Assembly (NCBI GenBank): GCA_947498505.1
Contig: CANMKG010000002.1
Span: 669,251 to 733,250, forward strand
DNA from: an uncultured Maribacter sp.
GTDB taxonomy: Bacteria > Bacteroidota > Bacteroidia > Flavobacteriales > Flavobacteriaceae
Direction of reading: 5' to 3'
Length of the DNA: 64,000 nucleotides
Position numbers and translations under genes: made by a program. This document shows, piece by piece, positions 1 to 8,299 of this stretch. The notes below the pieces were generated by a model that was not told the origin of the DNA, did not search any database, and saw nothing but the letters and a program-made list of their open reading frames with translations. Position 1 is the stretch's first letter. Each line of letters starts with the position of its first letter.

Positions 1-1
1 G

Positions 2-205
2 TATATCGATGGTGAATTTATAGAGAAAATAAGGTGTGGTTGGAGGCCAATGTCTCAATCTCCTATTTATCAAACAGGTGTGTTAAATGCTGGAAAACAT
101 ATCTTGAAATTGGTTAAATCTAAGTCTGAATATATGGGAGAGGTTACGATAGATGCATTCGCTTATGAATCCGTGCCTGCTATTTGGAAAAAGACCGAAC
201 TTTAA
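2..205 (+). CDS. 3' end of an unknown gene, cut by the window edge
   Basis: The frame is open from the window edge to the TAA at 203-205 and gives 67 residues. They begin YIDGEFIEKI and end with IDAFAYESVPAIWKKTEL. The alternation of short beta-strands and Gly/Asn turns (LNAGKHILKLV, GEVTIDAFAYE) looks like the last strands of a beta-sandwich such as a carbohydrate-binding or glycoside-hydrolase accessory domain. That is inference from the strand pattern only, and the family cannot be named from this tail. It lies 47 bp upstream of a decayed carbohydrate-related gene and reads in the same direction as the GH97/GH29 genes that follow. Confidence 0.6.
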   Translation, partial: YIDGEFIEKIRCGWRPMSQSPIYQTGVLNAGKHILKLVKSKSEYMGEVTIDAFAYESVPAIWKKTEL

Positions 206-252
206 AGAGAACCCGGCAAAACGTATAATTAAATCAAAACAGGTAGAGATTT

Positions 253-757
253 ATGAATAGTTTGAGACACATTATTATATTCATTTTGGTGATGTATGTT
301 AGCTCATGTCAATCGTTTCAGGAGTCTGAAGAAATAGACCTGCCAGAAAACTGTGATGTTGTTTAGGAGTCTCAGAGTAAAAATGCGTCTGAATCAATGC
401 CTCTTGGAGGTGGTGATGTAGGACTAAACGTTTGGGTTGAAAATAATGAAATACTATTTTATATAGGCCAGTCGGGAACACTTGATGAAAACAATCAAAT
501 GCTAAAAACATGGAAGAGTTAGAATAAAAATGGAACCCAATCCTTTTGTTGGAGCTAAATCATTTAGTCAAAAGCTAAATCTACATACTGGTGATATTAC
601 AATAGAAACAACTAGTGCTGATAATAACGTAAAAGTTAATCTTTGGGTCGACGTTTTTAATCCAGTTGTTCATGTTAAAACTAATTACGAGAAGCCTGTA
701 AACATCACCGCCATATACGAAACATGGCGGAGCATAGAAAAAAGGATATTCAAATAG
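253..757 (+). pseudogene. Decayed DUF5703-type glycan-locus lipoprotein, N-terminal remnant
   Basis: Translation from ATG 253 gives a lipoprotein-like leader (MNSLRHIIIFILVMYVSSCQ) and then a TAG at 364-366. Reading through that stop, the same frame continues with SESMPLGGGDVGLNVWVENN and LFYIGQSGTLDENNQMLK. This matches the conserved N-terminus of DUF5703 proteins (recalled family pattern), where a Trp is usual at the stop, so TGG to TAG is the simplest origin. Near the A-run at 504-508 the frame shifts by one base. The new frame reads GRVRIKMEPNPFVGAKSF through AIYETWR and stops at 757. The remaining several hundred residues expected of the family are absent, because the next gene starts at 792. 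At least three independent lesions mean no full product is possible. Confidence 0.8.
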
Positions 758-791
758 CAAAAAAGTTTAATTAAAATAAGAGGTAATTGCA

Positions 792-2705
792 ATGAAGTTT
801 ATAAAACAAATATTCTCGTTTATTACATTTTTTACACTTTTCGTGGCTTGTAAAGAAGAGCCACTTCAAATGGAAAGCCCAGATGGTAATTTGGAGATAT
901 ATTTTGACGTATCGAAAAAATCTCTATCGATTACACAACTTTTCAAAGGTGATACTATAATTCATAAATCTCCTTTGGGGTTAGTTCTAAATAACTCAGA
1001 TGTTTTAAAAAACTTCAAACTAACGAAAACTGAAAAGCAAAATTTTAAAGAAACATGGAAGCCAGTAATAGGCAAATCAAAAGAAATTGAAAATAGTTAT
1101 AACGAGTTAACCTTTTATGGTGTAAGTAATGACGAAAGCCCTACTCAATTTAACGTTGTTGTAAGATGTTATAATGATGGTTTTGCTTATCGTTATAATA
1201 TTCCAAAACAAGAGGATAAGGATTCTATTCAAATCAATAGTGAATCAACTAAGTTAGATTTCAAATCAGATTTTACTTTTTGGGGTTATAATGGAGAACA
1301 CCACAATATAGGACCATTAAAATGGGCTAAAAGTAAAGACACCATTTATAAAATACCTTTGGTTACCAAATTTAATGCAGAAACATATGTGGGCATACAT
1401 GAAGCCGAAATTATTAGGTATGCTCCTTTTGAAATTATAAAGAACACCGCTGATAATTTGGCAGGCATAAATGTAAAAGAAACCGAGGATAAGCTGCCAG
1501 TAAAAACTTCTTGGAGAACTTTTATTTTGGGAGAAACTCCTGGAGATTTAGTAAATTCTAATCTATTAGTTAATCTTAATGAACCTTGCAAAATTGATGA
1601 TACCTCTTGGATAAAGTCTGGTCGGGCAGTTTGGGACTGGAGAGTTTGGGGTTACAAATCTGACGATGGATTTGAGTATGGTTTAAATACTAAATCGCAT
1701 TATAGGTTTATCGATTTTGCCGCGGAAAACAATATTCAATACTTATTAATAGATGCAGATTGGTATGGTCCTGAATTTGAACAAAATTCAGACCCTACAA
1801 AAGCTCGAGAAGGAATCAACATTGAAAGCTGTATGGAATATGCCAAGAAAAAAGGCATAGGTGTGGTGTTGTACCTTAATGATGTTGGGGCAAAAAAATA
1901 TGGTTTAGAACGTATTTTAAAGCAATTTTCTGATTGGGGCGCGGTAGGTGTTAAATATGGCTTTATGAGAGGCTCTATAGAAAACAAAGTACGCCATACC
2001 AGAAATGTAGTAGAGCTATGTGCTAAATATAAATTGATGGTTAACTTTCATGATGGACCCATTCCGCCAAGTGGAGATGATAGAACTTGGCCTAATTTAA
2101 TAACAAAAGAATTTTGCCACTCTCAAGCGGATGCATTACGCTCTTATTATCCTGAAACTATTGTAACTACAACTTTTGTAAATATGATGACCGGGGCAAT
2201 TGACAATTGCGATGGCTGGTTTGATTTTAATAATAGTATAGAAAGAGTAAGAGTTTTTCAAGAAATACCAGGAACAGTAGCTGCGGAAGTAGCTAAACTC
2301 ATTGTGGTATATACGGGAATGAATATTATGCCCGACGCACCGGAAGAATACCTGAGGAAAGACGATTTATTTGACTGCATTAGAAAAATGCCTGCGCAAT
2401 TTGATAGTTTTAAAGTTATTGATGGTGAAATTGGGGAGTACATAGTTGTCGCGAGACGGGCTGGAGAAAACTGGTTTGTTGGAGCTCTTACAAACCGTGA
2501 CCAACGTGAGTTGAATTTAGATTTAAACTTTTTGTCTGATAATGAGAATTATAAAATTACAGTTTATGAAGATACAGAAACTACACATTTTTTAGAGGAG
2601 AGAGAAAGTTATAAAATAAGAACGCTTGAGGTAAAAAAAGGAGATAACATTGAGTTACAATTAGCTAAAGGAGGAGGAGCTTCACTTTATATTGAAAAAA
2701 TATGA
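792..2705 (+). CDS. GH97 family glycoside hydrolase, lipoprotein
   Basis: The family hydrolyses alpha-glucosides or alpha-galactosides and is typical of Bacteroidota glycan loci. The leader has a lipobox with Cys20 (LFVAC). Residues about 27-265 form the GH97 N-terminal beta-sandwich (SPDGNLEIYFDV at the start), about 275-540 the (beta/alpha)8 barrel (WRVWGY, LIDADWY, VVLYLND), and the rest the C-terminal beta domain. On the strand where retaining members carry a catalytic Asp (K-[VI]-D-F), this protein has KYGF with Gly390. The following motif is FHDGPIPPSGDDRTWPN. It is therefore not a canonical retaining alpha-galactosidase, and the mechanism is uncertain. The 637-residue length is normal. 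It is 54 bp upstream of a GH29 gene and probably co-transcribed with it. Confidence 0.9.
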   Translation: MKFIKQIFSFITFFTLFVACKEEPLQMESPDGNLEIYFDVSKKSLSITQLFKGDTIIHKSPLGLVLNNSDVLKNFKLTKTEKQNFKETWKPVIGKSKEIENSYNELTFYGVSNDESPTQFNVVVRCYNDGFAYRYNIPKQEDKDSIQINSESTKLDFKSDFTFWGYNGEHHNIGPLKWAKSKDTIYKIPLVTKFNAETYVGIHEAEIIRYAPFEIIKNTADNLAGINVKETEDKLPVKTSWRTFILGETPGDLVNSNLLVNLNEPCKIDDTSWIKSGRAVWDWRVWGYKSDDGFEYGLNTKSHYRFIDFAAENNIQYLLIDADWYGPEFEQNSDPTKAREGINIESCMEYAKKKGIGVVLYLNDVGAKKYGLERILKQFSDWGAVGVKYGFMRGSIENKVRHTRNVVELCAKYKLMVNFHDGPIPPSGDDRTWPNLITKEFCHSQADALRSYYPETIVTTTFVNMMTGAIDNCDGWFDFNNSIERVRVFQEIPGTVAAEVAKLIVVYTGMNIMPDAPEEYLRKDDLFDCIRKMPAQFDSFKVIDGEIGEYIVVARRAGENWFVGALTNRDQRELNLDLNFLSDNENYKITVYEDTETTHFLEERESYKIRTLEVKKGDNIELQLAKGGGASLYIEKI

Positions 2706-2759
2706 TGTGAAGTTAATTTCGAAAAGGATAAATTAATAACAAAGTAAATTAAAGGTAAA

Positions 2760-4301
2760 ATGAAATATATTTTTCTAAGAGGATTATTTTTTGTCCTAAT
2801 AACGTCTTGTACTGAACAAAAAAAGAAACAAGAAATTAAAGAGACTACAATTCAAGCTTTTGAACCTACAATAAAATCTCTTCAAAATTATGAATGCCCA
2901 GAATGGTTTAGAGATGCAAAATTAGGAATCTATATGCATTGGGGAGCTTATTCTGTGGCGGAACAAGGAGAATGGTATGCTAGAAAACTTTATATGGAAG
3001 ATAAAAAGGAATATAAATACCATTTAGAAAACTACGGGCATCCTTCGGAGTTTGGGTATAAAGATTTTATTCCTATGTGGAAAGCGGAAAATTTTAACCC
3101 TGATAAATTGGTAGGCTTGTTTAAAAAAGCGGGGGCAAAATATTTTACACCATGTGCAGTACATCATGATAATTTTGATTTATGGAATTCTAAACATCAA
3201 AAATGGAACGCTGTAAATATGGGACCTAAAAAGGATATAGTTGGTATGTGGAGAGAAGCAACTTTAAAACAAGGGCTGCGTTTTGGAGTTACTACCCATG
3301 TTTCTCGTAGCTATAGTTGGATGAATACAGCTAATTTTAGCGACACGAAAGGACCTAAAAAAGGAGTTCCTTACGATGGAGCACAAGGATTAGGACAAGG
3401 CTTATATCCACCAAAACATGATGATACTTATAATAGAGCGCCATATAATCCACCTAAAGAATGGCGTGATTTATGGAAAAAAAGAATGATTGACTTGATA
3501 GATAACTATCACCCAGATTTACTTTATTTTGATTGTGCAGTTCCTTTTAGAGGGGACGATAAAGGAAATACTGGTATGGAGGTTATTTCTCATTTATATA
3601 ACCATTCTATTAAGCAGCATAACGGAAAACAAGAAGCGGTTATGAATATAAAGGAGCGCCCTTGGCAAGGTCTATATGCTGACGGTATGGCTACTTTAGA
3701 TTTTGAGAGAGGAAAAGCATCTGGTATTCTTCCAGACCCTTGGCAAACGGATGATTCCATTGGACCTTGGGGTTACCGTAAAGGGGCGGACTATATGACT
3801 GCCGATGCTGTAATTGATAAATTTATTGATATAGTAAGTAAAAATGGTAACATGTTATTAAATGTGCCAATTAAAGCAGACGGTACGCTTGATGAAGAAA
3901 CTACACAGGTTTTAGAAGGTATGGGGCGTTGGATGGATGTTAACGGCGAGGCTATATACGGGTCACGTCCTTGGTATAGATTTGGAGAAGGAAGAACAAA
4001 TCAAATACCGCATCATATAATAAATTCTCCTTATAAAAGTACTGACATTCGCTTCACTACGAACAATGGATTCTTATATGCCATTGTTTTAGATTGGCCA
4101 GGCAATGGAGAAGAGGTTCTTATAGAAAACATTACACTAATGAATACCAGAATAGAAGCTGTTGAAAGTGTTACGATGTTGGGACGTGATGAAAAAATTG
4201 AATGGAATCAACACCCAGATGGATTGAAGATTACAATGCCAAATTCTAATACAGGAGAATTTGCATATACGTTTAAAATAAAATTTCAAAAAAATATATA
4301 A
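2760..4301 (+). CDS. GH29 alpha-L-fucosidase, lipoprotein
   Basis: It is predicted to release alpha-linked L-fucose from oligosaccharides at the cell envelope. The leader MKYIFLRGLFFVLITSC has a lipobox with Cys17. The GH29 barrel begins with ECPEWFRDAKLGIYMHWG (about 45-62) and contains HHDNFDLWNSK (135-145). Asp258 in LLYFDCAVPF sits where the family nucleophile lies. The strand GNMLLNVPIKADG, seen in essentially all GH29 enzymes, is also present. A short C-terminal beta domain ends at residue 513. It is the second gene of the left GH97-GH29 pair. A paralogue at 15027-16487 has a conventional signal peptide instead of a lipobox, so the two may act in different places or on different linkages. 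Confidence 0.92.
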   Translation: MKYIFLRGLFFVLITSCTEQKKKQEIKETTIQAFEPTIKSLQNYECPEWFRDAKLGIYMHWGAYSVAEQGEWYARKLYMEDKKEYKYHLENYGHPSEFGYKDFIPMWKAENFNPDKLVGLFKKAGAKYFTPCAVHHDNFDLWNSKHQKWNAVNMGPKKDIVGMWREATLKQGLRFGVTTHVSRSYSWMNTANFSDTKGPKKGVPYDGAQGLGQGLYPPKHDDTYNRAPYNPPKEWRDLWKKRMIDLIDNYHPDLLYFDCAVPFRGDDKGNTGMEVISHLYNHSIKQHNGKQEAVMNIKERPWQGLYADGMATLDFERGKASGILPDPWQTDDSIGPWGYRKGADYMTADAVIDKFIDIVSKNGNMLLNVPIKADGTLDEETTQVLEGMGRWMDVNGEAIYGSRPWYRFGEGRTNQIPHHIINSPYKSTDIRFTTNNGFLYAIVLDWPGNGEEVLIENITLMNTRIEAVESVTMLGRDEKIEWNQHPDGLKITMPNSNTGEFAYTFKIKFQKNI

Positions 4302-4361
4302 AAGATTCTAGCCCTTCTTAGGTTTAAATTTTGTGCCTAGAATAGTGCCAATTGATTTTTT

Positions 4362-5744
4362 TTATCCAATGTTTATAACCAGATAAGGTTTTCTTTTTTT
4401 GACTTCTAAAACCTCGTCCGGACTAATTAAAGTTTTCCAGGCATAAATTTTCTTAAGTTTTGGCAATGCCTCTAAAGTGTTTAAACCTTGGTTAGTAATC
4501 TTTGTTCCATAAAGGTTGATAGTAGTTAAGTTTTTTAATGTGGAAATTTTTTTTAAACCTTCATCAGTAATTGGGTTAGAATTTAAATTAAGAAGTTGTA
4601 AACTTTCTAGTTTACTAATAGTAGTTAAATCTTCGTCTGTTATATTTACATCACTAACATCTAACCATACAAGCTGTTCTCTTAATTTAACCAAATCTTC
4701 CAAGTTTTTTTTGGTAATGGATTTACCGGGATTTAATTTTACATCCAATAGGTTACTGGTATTACTAAGCGTTTTAATAATAAACCCTTGCGCAATTAAA
4801 GAGTTAATTGCTTCTGTATTCCCTGGAGGTACCTTTTTAAGCAATTCAGACTCCTTTTTTGGATTAAGCCCAAGTACGTTTGCAATTTGAGACTTGTTCT
4901 CATTTATTAGATTCATACCAGCAATAATTCCGGAAGGGTTGGCCCCATTTAAAATCCATATTTTTAGAACGTTTATTTCTTCTTTAGACAATGGAGTTTT
5001 GCCTTCGGGAGGCATATAGTCTTCATGATTAATTGGTAAGGTAATTCTATTAATCAATTCACTTTTTTCTAAATTACCAGCAACTACTGTGTTTTTGTTT
5101 TTTCCACCCTTTAGAATTAAATCAAAAGAGTTCAGCATTAAATCTCCTTTTCGTTTATCGTGACCATGACAACTGATGCATTTTTTTCTTAAAATTGGTT
5201 TTACTACATCTAAAAAAATATCAGCAGAATCTAATATAGCTACAGGAGGCCTTTCTTTTTCTTTTGGAGGTAATCCGGCTATTTTTCTCAAAGGTTCTGG
5301 AGCGTACTGGGTTAAATATGTTGAACCATGTGTTAAGTTACCTCCCAAATGTCCTGCGATACCAAGTCCCATGAAGAGAATAAGCAGGATTGCAGAATAT
5401 AAGTAGGATGAATTTTCTATCCTTTTCCAAACTGTGATACCAAAAGTTAAAATTGCAATTAAAGCCACCAATAACCCCATCCATTTGTGGTTATTTAAAG
5501 TATCCAAATTATATCCTCCTTGAAGAGAAAGCATATATCCCAGAATACATGAAAGTACGGCTCCAATGGCGCCCAATGCAAGCGCAAAAGGAACGGCATT
5601 ATTTAAATAAACGTGTTTTTCGTTTTTTGAAGCAAAATGCATAATCATCCCTATAAATAGGAAACCAATAGGAAAATGAACTATTAAAGGATGAAATCTT
5701 CCAATAAAAATGATGATGTCTGCTACTTCTACTGTATGTTCCAT
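4362..5744 (-). CDS. DUF2231 membrane domain fused to c-type cytochrome and leucine-rich repeats
   Basis: Residues about 10-135 hold four hydrophobic helices with conserved histidines (RFHPLIVHFPIG and GHLGGNLTHG), the pattern of DUF2231. A planctomycete-type cytochrome domain (PSCyt1-like) follows, with one haem-binding CISCH at 189-193 and the motif EDYMPPEGKTPLS. The C-terminal part (about 330-450) contains leucine-rich repeats of the N-x-I-T-D-E-G-L-K type. The protein is expected in the inner membrane with haem and LRR on the outer face. It is the last gene of a four-gene operon, 3 bp after the NHL gene. The function is unknown. The architecture suggests electron transfer coupled to protein or glycan contact. 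Confidence 0.8.
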   Translation of the reverse strand: MEHTVEVADIIIFIGRFHPLIVHFPIGFLFIGMIMHFASKNEKHVYLNNAVPFALALGAIGAVLSCILGYMLSLQGGYNLDTLNNHKWMGLLVALIAILTFGITVWKRIENSSYLYSAILLILFMGLGIAGHLGGNLTHGSTYLTQYAPEPLRKIAGLPPKEKERPPVAILDSADIFLDVVKPILRKKCISCHGHDKRKGDLMLNSFDLILKGGKNKNTVVAGNLEKSELINRITLPINHEDYMPPEGKTPLSKEEINVLKIWILNGANPSGIIAGMNLINENKSQIANVLGLNPKKESELLKKVPPGNTEAINSLIAQGFIIKTLSNTSNLLDVKLNPGKSITKKNLEDLVKLREQLVWLDVSDVNITDEDLTTISKLESLQLLNLNSNPITDEGLKKISTLKNLTTINLYGTKITNQGLNTLEALPKLKKIYAWKTLISPDEVLEVKKRKPYLVINIG

Positions 5745-5747
5745 AAG

Positions 5748-6815
5748 CTATATTCTATGCAATTTATATGGATAAACACCACCAGAATTCCATTGACATA
5801 CGTAAAGATTTTTATCATTATCTATACAGACATCATGGCAATGTTTGAAAACAGGCTGATCTTGTAACATTAACCTTAATTTGCCTTTTTTATACTTTGG
5901 TTTTGTTCCTCCCGGATTGGAAACTACTTTGTTGCTTTTGTCTAAAATGGTTACAAAACCTAGGTTTTTTTGAATGTTGTAATTGTTCTTTTTCATTCCA
6001 AAGCAAACGCCAGAGTATACATTTTCACCGTCAATAACAGGTCTACTAACATAGGCACCTGGTAAATAGTAAGTTTCAAGATACTTACCATCTAAAGTAA
6101 ATCGTTTAAACGCATTTTTGATTCTTGCACTACAAAGTAATGTAGGGTTATTAGGGTCTCTAGTGTCAATGGTTATGCCATGAGCTTGTTTAAATTTATT
6201 TTCTTGAAGAAAACTATCACCTCCAAATTTTCTTATAAAATTGCCTTTATAGTCATATTGCAGAATAAATTGTGACCCGTAACCATCTGCTACGTAAATA
6301 TCGCCGTTGGGTGCTATTGCTGTTTCTGTAGGGTGGTATTTTGATTTAATACTATAAATGCCTGTTTTTTCAGGGTGCTTTAGTTCAAAGATTATTTGAC
6401 CGTTTAAAGAACACTTTAAGACTCTTCCAGAACTGGAATCAGTAATGTAAAGGTATTCCTTGTCACCTTCATCGTGAATACTTAGACCATGAGCAGTAGG
6501 TAAGTCTAATGTCCAACTGTTCAATAGTTTTCCTGAAAGGTCATAAACTAGAATGTTATTTTTTTTATGATCAGTAAGTAGGTAAAGGCGCTTTTTTTTG
6601 TCAATTACCATTTCATGACAATTATTAACAGGGTATTTATTGGAATTCAGTTGACCCCAACTTTTTTCAAGTCGATACTTAAAATCGCCGTGACCTAATA
6701 TTGTCTCATATGTTTTGGGTTTTGAAGGCAATATGTAAAAAGGAACGACAGATGACGCCAGCGCAGAACTTGCTGATAAAGTTGATTGTTTAATAAATTT
6801 TCTACGAGTTATCAT
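5748..6815 (-). CDS. Tat-exported NHL-repeat beta-propeller protein
   Basis: The N-terminus MITRRKFIKQSTLSASS is a twin-arginine export signal. The body contains repeated blades such as HEMVIDKKKRLYLLTDH, HGLSIHDEGDKEYLYITDS, TAIAPNGDIYVADGYGSQ, HGITIDTRDPNN and HDVCIDNDKNLYVCQWNSGG. These are typical of a six-bladed NHL propeller, and regularly placed His residues could bind a metal or cofactor. There is no haem motif. The start codon directly abuts the stop of the DUF1501 gene (TAA then ATG on the minus strand), so translation is probably coupled. The substrate is unknown. Co-export by Tat with DUF1501 suggests that both fold with a cofactor in the cytoplasm before export. Confidence 0.8.
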   Translation of the reverse strand: MITRRKFIKQSTLSASSALASSVVPFYILPSKPKTYETILGHGDFKYRLEKSWGQLNSNKYPVNNCHEMVIDKKKRLYLLTDHKKNNILVYDLSGKLLNSWTLDLPTAHGLSIHDEGDKEYLYITDSSSGRVLKCSLNGQIIFELKHPEKTGIYSIKSKYHPTETAIAPNGDIYVADGYGSQFILQYDYKGNFIRKFGGDSFLQENKFKQAHGITIDTRDPNNPTLLCSARIKNAFKRFTLDGKYLETYYLPGAYVSRPVIDGENVYSGVCFGMKKNNYNIQKNLGFVTILDKSNKVVSNPGGTKPKYKKGKLRLMLQDQPVFKHCHDVCIDNDKNLYVCQWNSGGVYPYKLHRI

Positions 6816-8294
6816 TTATGATAATATATCTTTTACAACATGGCCATGAACGTCTGTCAACCTAAATCTTCTGCCCTGGTGTTTAAATGTTAGTTTTTCA
6901 TGATCTATTCCCAATAGGTGTAACAATGTAGCCTGAAAATCGTGTACATGAACCGGGGCTTTTACCACATTATAACTGAAGTCATCAGTTTCGCCATAAA
7001 CTAAGCCTGATTTAACACCCGCTCCTGCCATCCACATTGTAAAACATCCTGGATGATGATCTCTTCCATAATTATCTGCTGTAAGTCTTCCTTGTGAAAA
7101 ACTAGTACGTCCAAATTCTCCACCCCAAACAACTAAAGTGTCCTCAAGTAATCCTCTTTGTTTTAAATCTTGAATGAGTCCTGCTGTGGCTTGATCAGTA
7201 TCTTTGGCTTGTCGGGCTATTCCTCTTGGTAGTCCACCATGTTGATCCCACCCCATATGATATAGTTGTATAAATTTTACATCACGTTCCGCAAGTCGCC
7301 TAGCTTGAAGACAGTTTGCTGCATAGGTTCCAGGCGTTTTCGCATCTTCACCGTACAACTTATATACATGTTCAGGTTCTTCTGATAAATCAACTGCATC
7401 TGGCACAGAATTCTGCATTTTATAGGCCATTTCGTATTGATTTATTTTTGATTGAATTTCAGGATCCTGCCATATGTTATATTGATTTTTATTTAAATCA
7501 CGGATATAATCTAAAGCCCTTCTCCTATCGTGATCATGAACACCGTGTGGATTGTTTAAATAGAGTACAGGGTCTTTGCCAGACCTAAATTGAAGACCTT
7601 GGTGATGAGATGGTAAAAAACCATTTGCCCATGCCGAAGAACTCAGAGGTTGTGCTCCACCTCCTTTAGAAAGCATTACTACAAAATTAGGTAGGTCATT
7701 ATTGTCTGTACCCAAACCATAACTTAACCAGGATCCAATAGATGGTCTTCCACTTTGTTGAGAACCAGTTTGTAGAAACATAACAGCAGGTTCGTGATTA
7801 ATGGCATCTGTCTGCATTGATTTAATAATACACAGGTCGTCAACAATTTTTGCGGTATGCGGAAATAAATCGCTTATCCAAGCACCAGATTGACCATGTT
7901 GTTTAAAATCAAAAATAGATTTTACGAGAGGAAAAGTTGATTGATCTGAAACCATACCAGAATTTCTTTGCGTTCCTCTAATTGAGTCTGGAATTTCTTT
8001 TCCGTGCCATTTAGCCAAGCTTGGTTTATAATCAAAAGTTTCTATCTGAGAAGGACCTCCGCTTTGAAAAAGATAAATGACTCTTTTAGCTTTAGCCGGG
8101 AAATGAGTTCCGTTTAATATTCCTCCTCCCAATGAATTTTGAATTTTATTCTTTCCTAAAAGAAGATCATTTCCAAAACCTGAAGTAGGGCCCAATAAAC
8201 TTGCCAATGCAATAGAACCAAAACCTAAAGAAGTGTTTTTTAAAAAACCTCTTCGACTTTCTGAAAACTCATTATTGTTTAATTTCTTTTTCAT
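6816..8294 (-). CDS. DUF1501 family protein, Tat-exported
   Basis: A twin-arginine signal (SRRGFLKNTSLGFGS, Arg14-Arg15) precedes an alkaline-phosphatase/sulfatase-fold type domain. Visible family features are FQSGGPSQIETFDYKP, HGVHDHDRRRALDYI, LYHMGWDQHGG, VVWGGEFGRTSFSQ and GRDHHPGCFTMWMAG. His and Asp residues in the last motifs are placed like metal ligands in that superfamily. DUF1501 genes are nearly always found next to DUF1549/DUF1553 cytochrome genes, as here (5 bp spacing). The biochemical activity of the family is not established. A hydrolase acting on sulfate or phosphate esters outside the cytoplasm is plausible but unproven. The length of 492 residues is typical. Confidence 0.88.
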   Translation of the reverse strand: MKKKLNNNEFSESRRGFLKNTSLGFGSIALASLLGPTSGFGNDLLLGKNKIQNSLGGGILNGTHFPAKAKRVIYLFQSGGPSQIETFDYKPSLAKWHGKEIPDSIRGTQRNSGMVSDQSTFPLVKSIFDFKQHGQSGAWISDLFPHTAKIVDDLCIIKSMQTDAINHEPAVMFLQTGSQQSGRPSIGSWLSYGLGTDNNDLPNFVVMLSKGGGAQPLSSSAWANGFLPSHHQGLQFRSGKDPVLYLNNPHGVHDHDRRRALDYIRDLNKNQYNIWQDPEIQSKINQYEMAYKMQNSVPDAVDLSEEPEHVYKLYGEDAKTPGTYAANCLQARRLAERDVKFIQLYHMGWDQHGGLPRGIARQAKDTDQATAGLIQDLKQRGLLEDTLVVWGGEFGRTSFSQGRLTADNYGRDHHPGCFTMWMAGAGVKSGLVYGETDDFSYNVVKAPVHVHDFQATLLHLLGIDHEKLTFKHQGRRFRLTDVHGHVVKDILS

Positions 8295-8299
8295 AGAAT

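Noticed and set aside
299..511. Minus-strand 70-residue open frame over the decayed gene
   Set aside because: It is the complement of the DUF5703-type remnant; its product has no signal or family pattern.
4305..4343. Inverted repeat ATTCTAG/CTAGAAT between convergent genes
   Set aside because: Only seven pairs with a 25-nt loop and no adjacent T-tract; too weak to call a terminator.
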